12,299 bases of DNA from an uncultured Flammeovirgaceae bacterium (GTDB taxonomy: Bacteria > Bacteroidota > Bacteroidia > Cytophagales > Cyclobacteriaceae). Of the stretch, positions 1 through 8,406 are shown in pieces. The position numbers and the translations under genes are program-made. The notes under the pieces were generated by a model, which was not told the origin of the DNA, did no database searches, and saw only the letters and a program-made list of their open reading frames with translations. The DNA is taken from contig CAKZPJ010000029.1 of assembly GCA_937138955.1 (NCBI GenBank), positions 1-12,299 of the forward strand, written 5' to 3'. Position 1 is the stretch's first letter; every line of letters begins with the position of its first letter.

Positions 1-1323
1 GGCAGAACCTTGCACACTTTTTAAGATATACTGCCCATCTAGATCTAGGGGCAGCGTAAATGTAGGAGTAGTAATATCAGATTGGGAATATTCAACTCCT
101 TCTACTTCCCAAGTAAGTTGCCAAGGTGCAGACCCAGTTAATGCTACGTTCAGGGAAGCATCTTCTGAATTGTTACAAACAGTATCAGGATCAATGAATT
201 GAGCCGACGCTAGGGCTACTAGATTAATGTTCTTACCCTCAACTACTCCAGTCATACAAGCATCCTCCACCGAAAGTAATTCATACTCCCCTATCCTTGT
301 TGCCTCTAGCTGATGCACTACTTTGTCTTTTCCTAGGTATTCAGGTTCATCAGCCTCTTCTGTAAATGTTTCTGTAATTCCATTGTGAGTTACTGAGTAG
401 GTAAATGACCAAGGAGCTTTGCCGATAAGAACAGCCCGCAAAAATTTGCGAGCACCTGGCAGACAAATATCATCTGGTTGATTATCTTGAAAATAAGCTC
501 GCGTAGAATCTGTAATAAATGTAGTATTACCTTCTTCAAGAATTGTGGTGCAACCTGTGGAGCGATCTGTAACCCAGTCCAGACCTACTAATCCTTCCAA
601 ATCAAATGGAATAGATGCATTGGCAAGGTTAATATTTTTTTCCACTCGTAAATCAGTACCATTGGAATAGCCTAAATCCCAAGGACCAGTTCCGGTAATG
701 GTTACGTCTAGAGAAGCGCTCCCGTCAGGGCATTGGACTATGTCACTCGTTAGTTCAGCGGTAGGGTTCGTAGCACAAGGTACGCCACAACCGTGCAACG
801 ATATTACTCGGTCAATATCGTATCCGTTGGCATTATCATTAGCAAAATCAGCCGGGTCGCTAATCTCTACCAATTTTACGTACTTGACTTCGGTAAAACC
901 TGGTATTTCTACATTAATGAATCCATTTCCCGAGATGTTACTACCAACTAACTCAAAAGTATCGTCTAAGCTATTAGAAACGTATACATCTATTTTCTCA
1001 TCACTCGCGCTGTCATCCCGCTCATCAATCAAGAGATCATCGCCTGCGCCTAAGGGTATTGGGTTGCTAAAACCGATAATAATTTCTCCATTGAAACCTA
1101 GCGAGATTGAGCTCTCATCGCCTATCTCATCGCCGGTTACTACCGAAAATGCGTTCACATTGGCTACGGTTACTCCCCCTTTTGTATTGCCAGGGGCAAA
1201 AGATACCGCGAAATCTGCGTAACAAGGGCTAGCATCGATAGGTATTTGAGCTGTAGCTCGGTTGGCCACTACTATCAGCAATGCCAATAGTAACATTAAT
1301 GTAGGAGTAATCTTATCTTTCAT
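1..1323 (-). CDS. Secreted Ig-like repeat surface protein, N-terminal part (partial at left edge)
   Basis: Translating the minus strand from the ATG at 1323 gives 441 uninterrupted codons to base 1, so the gene continues beyond the window. Residues 1-26 form a Sec signal peptide (basic MKDK start, Leu/Val-rich core, then ATAQ). Residues about 30-185 form an acidic beta-rich domain of the kind found at the N-terminus of Bacteroidota adhesins, with Asp-rich patches such as GAGDDLLIDERDD and a closing NGYDIDRVISLHGC stretch. Three tandem units follow, each opening with a Cys (C198, C287, C383; spacing 89 and 96 residues), then A-x-L-x-V and GxxPW followed by an aromatic-rich strand (GTGPWDLGY, GKAPWSFTY, GSAPWQLTW). 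This is the Ig-like repeat pattern of very long exported surface proteins, which usually end in a type IX secretion sorting domain; that end is not visible here. Likely role is adhesion or surface structure (inference). Family type is fairly sure, substrate unknown. Confidence 0.85.
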   Translation of the reverse strand, partial: MKDKITPTLMLLLALLIVVANRATAQIPIDASPCYADFAVSFAPGNTKGGVTVANVNAFSVVTGDEIGDESSISLGFNGEIIIGFSNPIPLGAGDDLLIDERDDSASDEKIDVYVSNSLDDTFELVGSNISGNGFINVEIPGFTEVKYVKLVEISDPADFANDNANGYDIDRVISLHGCGVPCATNPTAELTSDIVQCPDGSASLDVTITGTGPWDLGYSNGTDLRVEKNINLANASIPFDLEGLVGLDWVTDRSTGCTTILEEGNTTFITDSTRAYFQDNQPDDICLPGARKFLRAVLIGKAPWSFTYSVTHNGITETFTEEADEPEYLGKDKVVHQLEATRIGEYELLSVEDACMTGVVEGKNINLVALASAQFIDPDTVCNNSEDASLNVALTGSAPWQLTWEVEGVEYSQSDITTPTFTLPLDLDGQYILKSVQGSA

Positions 1324-1650
1324 GTCAATAATAGTATAAAAAATGATACTTATATTACCTGAGTATTATCTTTATCAAAATTAATCAAAATATTATTAAA
1401 TATAAAGATTATTATAAAATTTTATACTATAACAATGGTCTATGAAAATTAAAGGAGAGATAATATTGTGGTAATATTCTGAAAATCAGATATTTATATT
1501 TATCCTCTGCATTAAGAAAAGAAAAAGGTAGGATGAAGTAAAAAAGGCGGTGAATTTGCAGTTTTTAGTTAATTAGGTATAAAAAGTTTCTACTTTCTAA
1601 AGAAAATGGTACACGAATTTATATCAAAAAATACTGTTATGCCCTGGAAA
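1324..1650. promoter_or_regulatory. AT-rich spacer with 5' region of surface protein and 3' region of GH63-like gene
   Basis: No gene is visible in these 327 bases. The part nearest 1323 is extremely AT-rich and must hold the promoter of the surface-protein gene. On the minus strand TAATTTTG (1376-1383) fits the Bacteroidota -7 consensus TAnnTTTG, but no clear TTTG -33 element stands at the right distance, so this is a weak call. There is no Shine-Dalgarno sequence before the ATG at 1323, as is usual in this phylum. Downstream of the GH63-like stop (1651) I see no convincing GC-rich hairpin with a U-tract. Confidence 0.35.
1331..1430. repeat. 11-bp perfect inverted repeat flanking the surface-protein promoter region
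   Basis: ATAGTATAAAA at 1331-1341 is exactly repeated in inverse as TTTTATACTAT at 1420-1430, with 78 bases between the arms. The arms bracket the candidate -7 element and end 8 bases before the start codon. In such AT-rich DNA an 11-bp match may arise by chance, so a role as operator or invertible-segment boundary is only a possibility. Confidence 0.4.
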
Positions 1651-4284
1651 CTATTGATGCGATAATTGAATAAGTTCACTGACAAGGCCCGTCCATCCGG
1701 TTTGGTGAGAAGCTCCTAGCCCCCGACCTGACTCTCCGTGAAAGTACTCATAATACAATAAGTTATTGTGAAAGTGAGGGTCTTGAAATTTGTCATTATC
1801 TCCAGTAAAGGCTCGTTTGCCATTAGATTGTTCAGTAAATATAGAAATCAGCCGCTCAGATATTTTTTGAGCGATATGATCCAACGTCAAGAATTTACCT
1901 GAGCCGGTAGGAAACTCCACTTTAAGTGTATTACCGTAGTACTTATGAAATTTCTGGAGCGATTCAATAATTAAGAAGTTAATTGGAAACCAAATCGGTC
2001 CCCGCCAGTTAGAATTCCCCCCGAACATCCCCGAATCTGATTCGCCCGGTAGATAAGAAACTGAGTAGGTATGATTGCCTATCCGATATTCATAAGGATT
2101 TTTTTCGTGGTACTTAGACATGGCTCGAATACCATAGTCTGATAAAAACTCTAGTTCAGATAGCATACGTCGCAAAATGCACTTCAGGCGATGTACCCGT
2201 ACTAGAGAGAGCATCCGGGTTTCGCCCCGCCCTGGTTCGTACCAGCGGGAAATTAGCGATCCTTGTTCCGGCCGATTCTTTAGCACCCATTGCAAGCGAC
2301 GGGTAAAATCAGGTAGATTTTTGTACAGTTCGGGATTAAGCACTTCTACAGCAAACAGCGGAATGATTCCTACGATAGAGCGAACCTTGAGCGAATGGCC
2401 AGGCTGACCCGACGGGTGCACCACATCATAGTAAAACCCATCAATATCATCCCAGAGATCTACATTTTCTTTACCAATATTGAACATTGATGAAGCAATA
2501 GCCAGAAAGTGCTCGAAGAACTTAGAGGCCATTTCCTGATAATAAGGTCGGGTTTGAGCAATTTCTAGGGCAATCCGCAGCATGTTTAATGAGTACATTG
2601 CCATCCAGGCGGTAGCGTCTGCTTGTTCTAAATACCCTCCGTTGGGCACATTATGACTGCGGTCAAATACTCCAATATTATCTAACCCTAGAAAACCACC
2701 TTCAAACAAGTTATTTCCACTTGAGTCTTTCTGATTGACCCACCAGGTAAAGTTCATCAGAAGCTTATGAAATACTTTCGCCAGAAATTCAATATCTCCC
2801 TCGCCCCGAGTTTCTTTGTCAATAGAGTATACTTGCCAGGCTCCCCAAGCGTGCACCGGAGGGTTCACGTCGCTGAAGTTCCACTCGTAAGCCGGAATCT
2901 GACCGTTGGGGTGCATATAGTACTCCCGCAGCATCAGCAGCAGCTGTCGCTTGGCAAATTCCGGGTCAAGTCGGGCTAAGGGTACACAGTGAAAGGCTAA
3001 GTCCCAGGCAGCGTACCAGGGATACTCCCACTTATCGGGCATGGAAATAATGTTCTGATTCACTAAGTGCCGCCACGAAGCATTACGCCCTTTCCTACGA
3101 TTGGCGGGCAGTTCAGGCGTATTGGGGTCACCCTTTATCCATTTATCAACATCGTAGTAGTAAAACTGCTTACTCCAGAGCATTCCCGCGTAAGATTGCC
3201 GTTGAATACGTCGCTGATCCTCATTTTCAATGTTTTTCTGCAAATGATCGTAGAATAGATCGGCTTCTTGCTGGCGTTTTTCAACTATTTCCTCCCAATC
3301 TTTGGCACGATCAGGTCGAGAAGAAAACCGAATTTTTACTGACCAGCTTTCCCCCGCCAGAATTTCCTGCCGATAGTGCAGCGCAGCCTTAGTACCCGTC
3401 AGTTTTGGATTAACGGCTGACTTTTCACCGTTCACTACGTAGCGATGGACAGCATCTTTCGGAAAAGGCGTAGTTTCTTCGCGAGAAAAACGGGCACCGT
3501 TGGTTTCGTTATCACAGAACAGTAATTCCGGTTCACCTTCGTAGCGGATGAAATAGTCAGGCTGCTTACGGAAGCTAACTTTAATTGAATCTTCGGCTCC
3601 TTTCTGTAGATTTGGTTTGTAATCATCGTATCCCCAACTCCACGTATTTCGAAACCAGCAGGTAGGTAAAACATGAATGGGGGCTGCTTTCTTGCCTCGG
3701 TTCCATACGGTTACCTTCATCGTAATATCATTCTTCTCGGCCTTGGCGTACTCAATGTATACATCAAAGTATTCATTGTTATCAAATACGCCCGTATCTA
3801 GTAATTCGTATTCCAACTGCTGCTTACTACGCTGCTGGTTTTCACTCACGATCTTTTGGTAGGGAAATGCCTGCTGCGGATACTTATAGAGCATTTTCAT
3901 GTAAGAATGAGAGGGAGTGCCATCCAGATAGTAGTACAGCTCCTTCACATCTTCGCCGTGGTTTCCTTCAGGATTGCTCAAACCAAACAATCGTTCTTTC
4001 AGAATAGGATCTTGCTCATTCCAGAGGGCTAGACCGAAACAGATCAATTGTTTATTATCGGAAAATCCAGCAATTCCATCTTCTCCCCAGCGGTAGGCGT
4101 AGCTACGCGATATATCGTGCGAGATATGTCCCCAAGCATCCCCAATATGACTGTAATCTTCCCGCACAGTACCCCATTGACGTTCTGATAAATAAGGCCC
4201 AAAGCGTTTCCACCCTACATTCCGGTCAGTAAGCTGCTTTACTCGTTCCAATTCGGGATTACTATTTTGCTGCGTATCGGCCAT
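1651..4284 (-). CDS. GH63-like glucosidase (MGH1-type (alpha/alpha)6-barrel glycoside hydrolase)
   Basis: The 877-residue protein has no signal peptide (starts MADTQQNSNP), so it should act in the cytoplasm. Residues about 1-350 look like the beta-sandwich N-domain and linker; residues about 360-877 are the (alpha/alpha)6 catalytic barrel of the clan that holds GH63 glucosidases and mannosylglycerate/glucosylglycerate hydrolases. Visible family signatures are WEYPWYAAWDLAFH (419-432; D428 is the likely general acid), GLDNIGVFDRS (533-543), SNWRGPIW (758-765) and the C-terminal YYEYFHGE (844-851; E846 is the likely general base) followed by HQTGWTGLV (860-868). The protein is similar in length to large bacterial GH63-like proteins annotated as glucosidase and longer than dedicated glycerate-glucoside hydrolases. 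Substrate cannot be read from sequence; intracellular alpha-glucosides or a compatible solute are candidates. It is divergently paired with the TPR lipoprotein gene. The start at 4284 is supported by in-frame homology-like sequence (VGWKRFGPYLSERQWGTVRED) soon after. Confidence 0.85.
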   Translation of the reverse strand: MADTQQNSNPELERVKQLTDRNVGWKRFGPYLSERQWGTVREDYSHIGDAWGHISHDISRSYAYRWGEDGIAGFSDNKQLICFGLALWNEQDPILKERLFGLSNPEGNHGEDVKELYYYLDGTPSHSYMKMLYKYPQQAFPYQKIVSENQQRSKQQLEYELLDTGVFDNNEYFDVYIEYAKAEKNDITMKVTVWNRGKKAAPIHVLPTCWFRNTWSWGYDDYKPNLQKGAEDSIKVSFRKQPDYFIRYEGEPELLFCDNETNGARFSREETTPFPKDAVHRYVVNGEKSAVNPKLTGTKAALHYRQEILAGESWSVKIRFSSRPDRAKDWEEIVEKRQQEADLFYDHLQKNIENEDQRRIQRQSYAGMLWSKQFYYYDVDKWIKGDPNTPELPANRRKGRNASWRHLVNQNIISMPDKWEYPWYAAWDLAFHCVPLARLDPEFAKRQLLLMLREYYMHPNGQIPAYEWNFSDVNPPVHAWGAWQVYSIDKETRGEGDIEFLAKVFHKLLMNFTWWVNQKDSSGNNLFEGGFLGLDNIGVFDRSHNVPNGGYLEQADATAWMAMYSLNMLRIALEIAQTRPYYQEMASKFFEHFLAIASSMFNIGKENVDLWDDIDGFYYDVVHPSGQPGHSLKVRSIVGIIPLFAVEVLNPELYKNLPDFTRRLQWVLKNRPEQGSLISRWYEPGRGETRMLSLVRVHRLKCILRRMLSELEFLSDYGIRAMSKYHEKNPYEYRIGNHTYSVSYLPGESDSGMFGGNSNWRGPIWFPINFLIIESLQKFHKYYGNTLKVEFPTGSGKFLTLDHIAQKISERLISIFTEQSNGKRAFTGDNDKFQDPHFHNNLLYYEYFHGESGRGLGASHQTGWTGLVSELIQLSHQ

Positions 4285-4603
4285 GAGGATTTTTTTGAAT
4301 TGCTGCTAAATAAAAAAGCATACGGAAAAAACCCGCATATTTTATAAAAGTTTTGCAGAAAAAGTATTTTACGAAATATTAAAAGTGTATAGTGGTTACT
4401 CCTTCATTTCTTTCCAGATAGAAATACTAAGGTGTAAAGTCCTATCATTATATTTAGCCTCAATTTTCATAGTAAGTGATATTCTACCTAATATTGGGTC
4501 GTACCAAATGATGGTTTTGTATCTTAATAAAATTACGTAATTAGCAGTTAGAAGTAATCCGTTTTAAAAAAGCTCTAACCTCACCTATAGTTTAGTTACT
4601 GCC
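4285..4603. promoter_or_regulatory. Divergent promoter region between GH63-like gene and TPR lipoprotein gene
   Basis: This 319-base AT-rich spacer separates two genes transcribed outward, so it must carry both promoters. I see no clean TTTG/TAnnTTTG pair on either strand. In the 5' leader of the GH63-like gene a small hairpin can form on the minus strand (arms 4320-4325 and 4333-4338, six pairs with one G-U, A-rich/T-rich loop). No open reading frame of credible length is present. Confidence 0.4.
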
Positions 4604-5620
4604 ATGAATAAACTTTTTATACCAATGTATACACTTGTTTCGCTTCTAATTGTGGTTATAGTACTTACTGGCTGTAAAACCGAAACGGCGCCCGAAACCG
4701 CCGAAGAAATGGTGGATAGTACTACTAACGAAACTAAATCCTATGAGGCAATCTCCCTTCTAGGTGATACGCTCTACGCCATGGACCTTTCTCCCGAACG
4801 ACAGGCTCAGTACGACTCAGCCCTACAAATTGCTCGGCAAGAGTACGAGCAACAACCCGACAGTGTGGATCGCGTTGTTTGGGTAGGTCGGCGGTTAGGC
4901 TATCTATCTCGCTATCAAGAATCTATTAATGCCTTTACCAAAGGAATTAAAGAATTTCCTAACTCCGCCGAACTCTACCGCCACCGAGGACACCGCTACA
5001 TCACTACCCGGCAGTTTAACAAAGCGGTAGCCGACCTAAAAAAGAGTGCTGAACTACTTGAGAATCAACCCATTGTTATTGAACCCGATGGCATACCTAT
5101 TCCGGTACCACCGCAACAAGAACCAACTACATTGCAGTTTAATGTATACTACCACCTCGGGCTGGCGCATTATCTGAACGGTGAGTACGGTAAAGCGGCG
5201 GAAGCCTATCAACAGTGCTTAGAATTCTGCGATGACGATGATGAAATAGTGGCTACGGTTGACTGGCTCTATATGACTTACCGACGGCTAGGTGAAGATG
5301 AAGTAGCCGAGCGATTACTAGCTGATGTAGAGCAAGAAATGAACATCGTCGCCAACGAAGGCTACTTTGAGCGGCTGCTCATGTACAAAGGGGTAATGGA
5401 ACCTGATTCCTTACTGCAAATTCCCAAAACCGCTTCACCGGATGATCGGGCGTTGCAGCTAGCTACCAAGGGCTACGGCGTAGCTAACTTTTATTTGAAT
5501 GAAGGTGATAGTACTGAGGGCGTTGAAATGATGGAAGACATTGTAGACGGACGCTATTGGGCCGCCTTCGGCTACATTGCCGCCGAAGCTGATTTAGCTC
5601 GGTTGAAAGACGTAGAGTAG
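4604..5620 (+). CDS. TPR-repeat lipoprotein
   Basis: The 338-residue product starts with a lipoprotein signal peptide: hydrophobic core 11-20 and lipobox LTGC with the acylated Cys at position 24, followed by a Thr/Glu-rich linker (25-45). Tetratricopeptide helical pairs follow, most clearly at about 86-120, 121-154 (SAELYRHRGHRYITTRQFNKA) and 177-210 (YYHLGLAHYLNGEYGKAAEA); the segment about 215-335 is likely further degenerate helical repeats. A Pro-rich insert (about 155-175) splits the repeats. TPR lipoproteins are protein-interaction scaffolds in the periplasm or outer membrane; the partner is unknown. It is divergent from the cytoplasmic GH63-like gene and convergent with the oxidoreductase gene, 24 bases away, so a shared operon is excluded. 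Confidence 0.85.
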   Translation: MNKLFIPMYTLVSLLIVVIVLTGCKTETAPETAEEMVDSTTNETKSYEAISLLGDTLYAMDLSPERQAQYDSALQIARQEYEQQPDSVDRVVWVGRRLGYLSRYQESINAFTKGIKEFPNSAELYRHRGHRYITTRQFNKAVADLKKSAELLENQPIVIEPDGIPIPVPPQQEPTTLQFNVYYHLGLAHYLNGEYGKAAEAYQQCLEFCDDDDEIVATVDWLYMTYRRLGEDEVAERLLADVEQEMNIVANEGYFERLLMYKGVMEPDSLLQIPKTASPDDRALQLATKGYGVANFYLNEGDSTEGVEMMEDIVDGRYWAAFGYIAAEADLARLKDVE

Positions 5621-5627
5621 CTAAATC
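5591..5627 (+). terminator. Possible hairpin at the end of the TPR lipoprotein gene
   Basis: A perfect 9-bp inverted repeat, GATTTAGCT (5591-5599) and AGCTAAATC (5619-5627), spans the TAG stop codon (5618-5620) with a 19-base loop. A second weak stem, CTTTCA (5632-5637) with TGAAAG (5650-5655), follows at the convergent junction with the oxidoreductase gene. There is no U-tract, so a role as terminator is uncertain. Confidence 0.3.
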
Positions 5628-5644
5628 GCAACTTTCAGACTATT

Positions 5645-6952
5645 TCATGTGAAAGGATGCTGATAAGGTGCGCGATAATCCCGTTTCAGCCTACTTTGTG
5701 CTTGGCTATTGTTTAGCACATCCATACTATCAGGGTCAATTCTAATTTCCGATTCAGCCAAGAAAGCAACATCAGCATAGATAACAGAAGCAGTAGTTTT
5801 TTGGGCATCCTTGAAGGTTGCTGAAATATTCTTGTTGGACTTTACTCTAATACCTTGAGCAAACTTTGTGAAGAGCTTCTCAATTGAAGCCATCGTATTA
5901 TTCATCCAAGATTCACCCGCGGTAAACCGAACATCACCGTGTACGATTTTTTCCGAACCATCCACTGGATATACCACCCAGCCTAAGTCACTAGCATAAA
6001 TCGTCGCTTTTTCTCCGTAGTAAAATACACCGTGGGTAGTATCTGGACTATCTAGAGCAGCTCCCCAGCTTTTGTGAGACCAATGGAGGGGAAAATCATC
6101 GAAATCAAACTTTACATCTAAATAATCTGGATTATCCTGAGAAAAGTTCTTTACAGTACCGCCTATCGCCGAAACTCCCGATGGAAGATCAAGATCGAGT
6201 ACTTTACGGGCATTATGGATATAGTGGATTCCCCAATCAGCCAATATACCCCGGCTGAAATCGTGCTGTCCTCTCCACTGCGGAGTATTACCGTCAAGAC
6301 TTGTCATATAATCAACTACTGGTGCAGGCCCGCAGAAGGCGTCATAATCTAGATGCTCAGGAATGCTGTTCTTAACAATAGAGCCTTCATTCCAGTAAAT
6401 ATTCGCCTTTGCTTGCAATATCTTTCCAGCCGCACCACTTTCTATGTAGGATTTTACCTGATCATTGGTATCCAGTTGAACCCGGGGGAAATCTACCTGG
6501 ACGACATTCCTAGCTTTTTTATGAGCGGCTAGCATTGCCTGCCCTTCTCGAATATCGTAACTGATTGGTTTCTCCAAAAACACATCTAACCCTTGTTCAC
6601 AGGCAGCGATGAATTGCAGGGCGTGCCAGTGCGTTGGGGTAGCAATTGCTACCGCCTGCAAACCGGGCATACTGAACATTTCTTGGTAAGAAGAAAATAA
6701 CCTGGGAGTCGGATTGCCAGCCTTTTCAATTAGGTTTTTGGCATTCTGGAGTGCAACTGAATTAACATCACACAGCCCGATGATTTCGAATTCGCTAGAA
6801 GACAATATATTGGGCAGAAGAAAATCAGTACCCCACCAGCCAGTGCCAAGTATGGCTAGTTTAATTTTATCTTTTGTCGATGTAAACCTCATTGGACTTG
6901 CTATCGTACTGGCTGCCAAGGCACTTGATTTTAAGAATTCTCTGCGTTTCAT
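5645..6952 (-). CDS. Tat-exported Gfo/Idh/MocA family oxidoreductase
   Basis: The 435-residue protein begins MKRREFLKSSALAAS, a textbook twin-arginine signal, so it is predicted to be folded with cofactor and exported. The N-terminal Rossmann domain shows AILGTGWWG (NAD(P)-binding GxGxxG at 36-41), CDVN at 61-64, and the family's EKP motif at 127-129. The C-terminal alpha/beta domain carries LADWGIHYIHN (238-248), where D239 and H243 match the family's Asp-x-x-x-His catalytic arrangement. Members oxidise or reduce sugar, inositol or amino-sugar hydroxyls, and exported Bacteroidota members include glycoside-modifying enzymes acting through an NAD-dependent mechanism. The exact substrate cannot be given. 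It lies 100 bases downstream of the HExxH protein gene on the same strand and may be a separate unit. Confidence 0.9.
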   Translation of the reverse strand: MKRREFLKSSALAASTIASPMRFTSTKDKIKLAILGTGWWGTDFLLPNILSSSEFEIIGLCDVNSVALQNAKNLIEKAGNPTPRLFSSYQEMFSMPGLQAVAIATPTHWHALQFIAACEQGLDVFLEKPISYDIREGQAMLAAHKKARNVVQVDFPRVQLDTNDQVKSYIESGAAGKILQAKANIYWNEGSIVKNSIPEHLDYDAFCGPAPVVDYMTSLDGNTPQWRGQHDFSRGILADWGIHYIHNARKVLDLDLPSGVSAIGGTVKNFSQDNPDYLDVKFDFDDFPLHWSHKSWGAALDSPDTTHGVFYYGEKATIYASDLGWVVYPVDGSEKIVHGDVRFTAGESWMNNTMASIEKLFTKFAQGIRVKSNKNISATFKDAQKTTASVIYADVAFLAESEIRIDPDSMDVLNNSQAQSRLKRDYRAPYQHPFT

Positions 6953-7052
6953 AGGTTTATTGTTATAGTGCAGTATTATTTTTTAGAACGATTGCCCTTT
7001 TTATGCGATTAACTCCTAAAGAATCCTTCTCCCAGTTAAACCTGATGGAATA

Positions 7053-7580
7053 CTAATCAATGCTCTCAGCCAATAGGGGTTCAGCCCTTTTTCTACTAAT
7101 TTTAGCCACCAAATTATCATTGCGGTAGGCTTCTCGTTCCCAGGGTGAAAGTTGACTGGTGGAACCACTTTCATGATCATGAAAAGTATGTCCTTTCCAC
7201 ATCACTTTTTTGTCATCAATTACTTTTAGTTCTCCCTTCGCGTATTGCTTTACGTGGATTATTTCGTGCGCTAAAACCAGTCTTCTTTTCCTCTCGGAAA
7301 GTCTGCTTGCAATTCGTACTTTAATAATTCGGTGAGAAAGAGGTTTCATCTGATTTGAACAGAATGTTATGCCATCCAAACTCAGGGGCATATGTTTAGC
7401 GAAGACGATACTTATGTATACATCTTCTGTGATGTCAAAGTACGCTAAATACTGTAGCGCCTGTTCTTTTACGGCTACTGAGTCCTCGGTATTGCTAATT
7501 TTTACTATTGGTTGAGCCGAAGCTGATCTGAACCACAACCAACCTACGCTGGTCAGAATGATGAATATCCAAGTTTTCAT
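7053..7580 (-). CDS. Small secreted HExxH zinc-metallopeptidase-like protein
   Basis: The product has 175 residues. MKTWIFIILTSVGWLWFRSASAQ is a Sec signal peptide, likely cleaved after SASA or AQ at about 22-23. The only clear functional motif is VLAHEIIHVKQYAKGE, with HEIIH at 105-109, the zinc-binding and catalytic signature of zincin peptidases. Further on, SPWEREAY (145-152) resembles the Pro-aromatic-Glu-x-Glu-Ala-Tyr stretch seen in DUF4157-like metallopeptidases, where a Glu can be the third metal ligand. The protein is short for a peptidase, so it may be a minimal or metal-binding relative; activity is not certain. Its start is 40 bases downstream of the TSUP stop, so it could be co-transcribed with the sulfur genes, though no link in function is evident. 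Confidence 0.7.
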   Translation of the reverse strand: MKTWIFIILTSVGWLWFRSASAQPIVKISNTEDSVAVKEQALQYLAYFDITEDVYISIVFAKHMPLSLDGITFCSNQMKPLSHRIIKVRIASRLSERKRRLVLAHEIIHVKQYAKGELKVIDDKKVMWKGHTFHDHESGSTSQLSPWEREAYRNDNLVAKISRKRAEPLLAESID

Positions 7581-7620
7581 GATTTATGTGTGTTTGAATA
7601 GATTGAGCGATACAAATTTT

Positions 7621-8406
7621 TCAGTAAAACATCTCACGAAATAGAATCCAGGTACCCAAACTCATTATCAGCCAGCTGAAGGATCTTCGTAACGTTTGAG
7701 TCGATACATTAACCGTCGTTTTAATGCCTACCAAGATGCCCACAACAGACAACCCCGTAATAGACAAGAGAAAATACCAGTTGATCTGATAATTGATAAC
7801 GTCCCCTATAAAGCCCAGTAGCGAATTAACCGTAATAATCAATAACGTTGTCCCTACCGCCGATTTGAAGCACATGTTAGTGAAATAGACCAGGGCAGGA
7901 ATGATGAGAAAGCCTCCGCCGGCTCCTACAAAACCTGTTAGCAATCCGGTAAGCATACCGATAAACACCAAGAAAATAGAAGAATGCTGCTCGCCTCCCG
8001 ATTGGGGATCGTTCTTTTTGTTGAGTAGCGTTAAAGAGGCTAAAATCATCAACATGGAAAAAAATCCCAAGATCAATCCCCGTTTGCTAAGCAGAAAGCC
8101 TTCGGTTTGAACGATTACCTCCGGCAAGGCAGGAATAATCCACCTACGGGTAGAGAAGATCGCGATAAGCGACGGCAGTCCGAAAGTAAATCCGATACGC
8201 AGATTTACCATCTGAGCGTTAAGCTTAAGAAAGGTTCCCACTAAACTAGTTGTGCCCACGATGAACAGCGAATAGGCGGAGGCCATTACGGCATCAATAG
8301 AGAATAGGTAGACCAGAATAGGAACCGATAAGATAGAGCCTCCCCCGCCCAGGGTTCCCAGCACCAATCCTACAAAGAACAGCGATATATAGCCTATCAT
8401 TTCCAT
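7621..8406 (-). CDS. TSUP family permease (sulfite exporter TauE/SafE family)
   Basis: The 261-residue integral inner-membrane protein has about eight hydrophobic segments and the internal duplication typical of the TSUP family: GTLGGGGSILSVPILVYL (17-34) in the first half and GFVGAGGGFLIIPALVYF (158-175) in the second, each following a membrane helix. Family members carry sulfite, thiosulfate, sulfonates or other small anions, with direction varying by member. A soluble loop (about 129-142) joins the halves. The start codon overlaps the stop of the upstream cytochrome gene in TAATG, which indicates translational coupling, and a second ATG lies two codons further in. The context of TsdA-like and DsrE-like genes makes a sulfur oxyanion the most plausible substrate (inference). 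Confidence 0.9.
   Translation of the reverse strand: MEMIGYISLFFVGLVLGTLGGGGSILSVPILVYLFSIDAVMASAYSLFIVGTTSLVGTFLKLNAQMVNLRIGFTFGLPSLIAIFSTRRWIIPALPEVIVQTEGFLLSKRGLILGFFSMLMILASLTLLNKKNDPQSGGEQHSSIFLVFIGMLTGLLTGFVGAGGGFLIIPALVYFTNMCFKSAVGTTLLIITVNSLLGFIGDVINYQINWYFLLSITGLSVVGILVGIKTTVNVSTQTLRRSFSWLIMSLGTWILFREMFY

Noticed and set aside
698..1222. Plus-strand open frame of 174 codons
   Set aside because: It lies opposite the surface-protein gene, whose minus frame has a signal peptide and recognisable repeats; the plus frame is low-complexity Ser/Leu/Pro with no recognisable domain.
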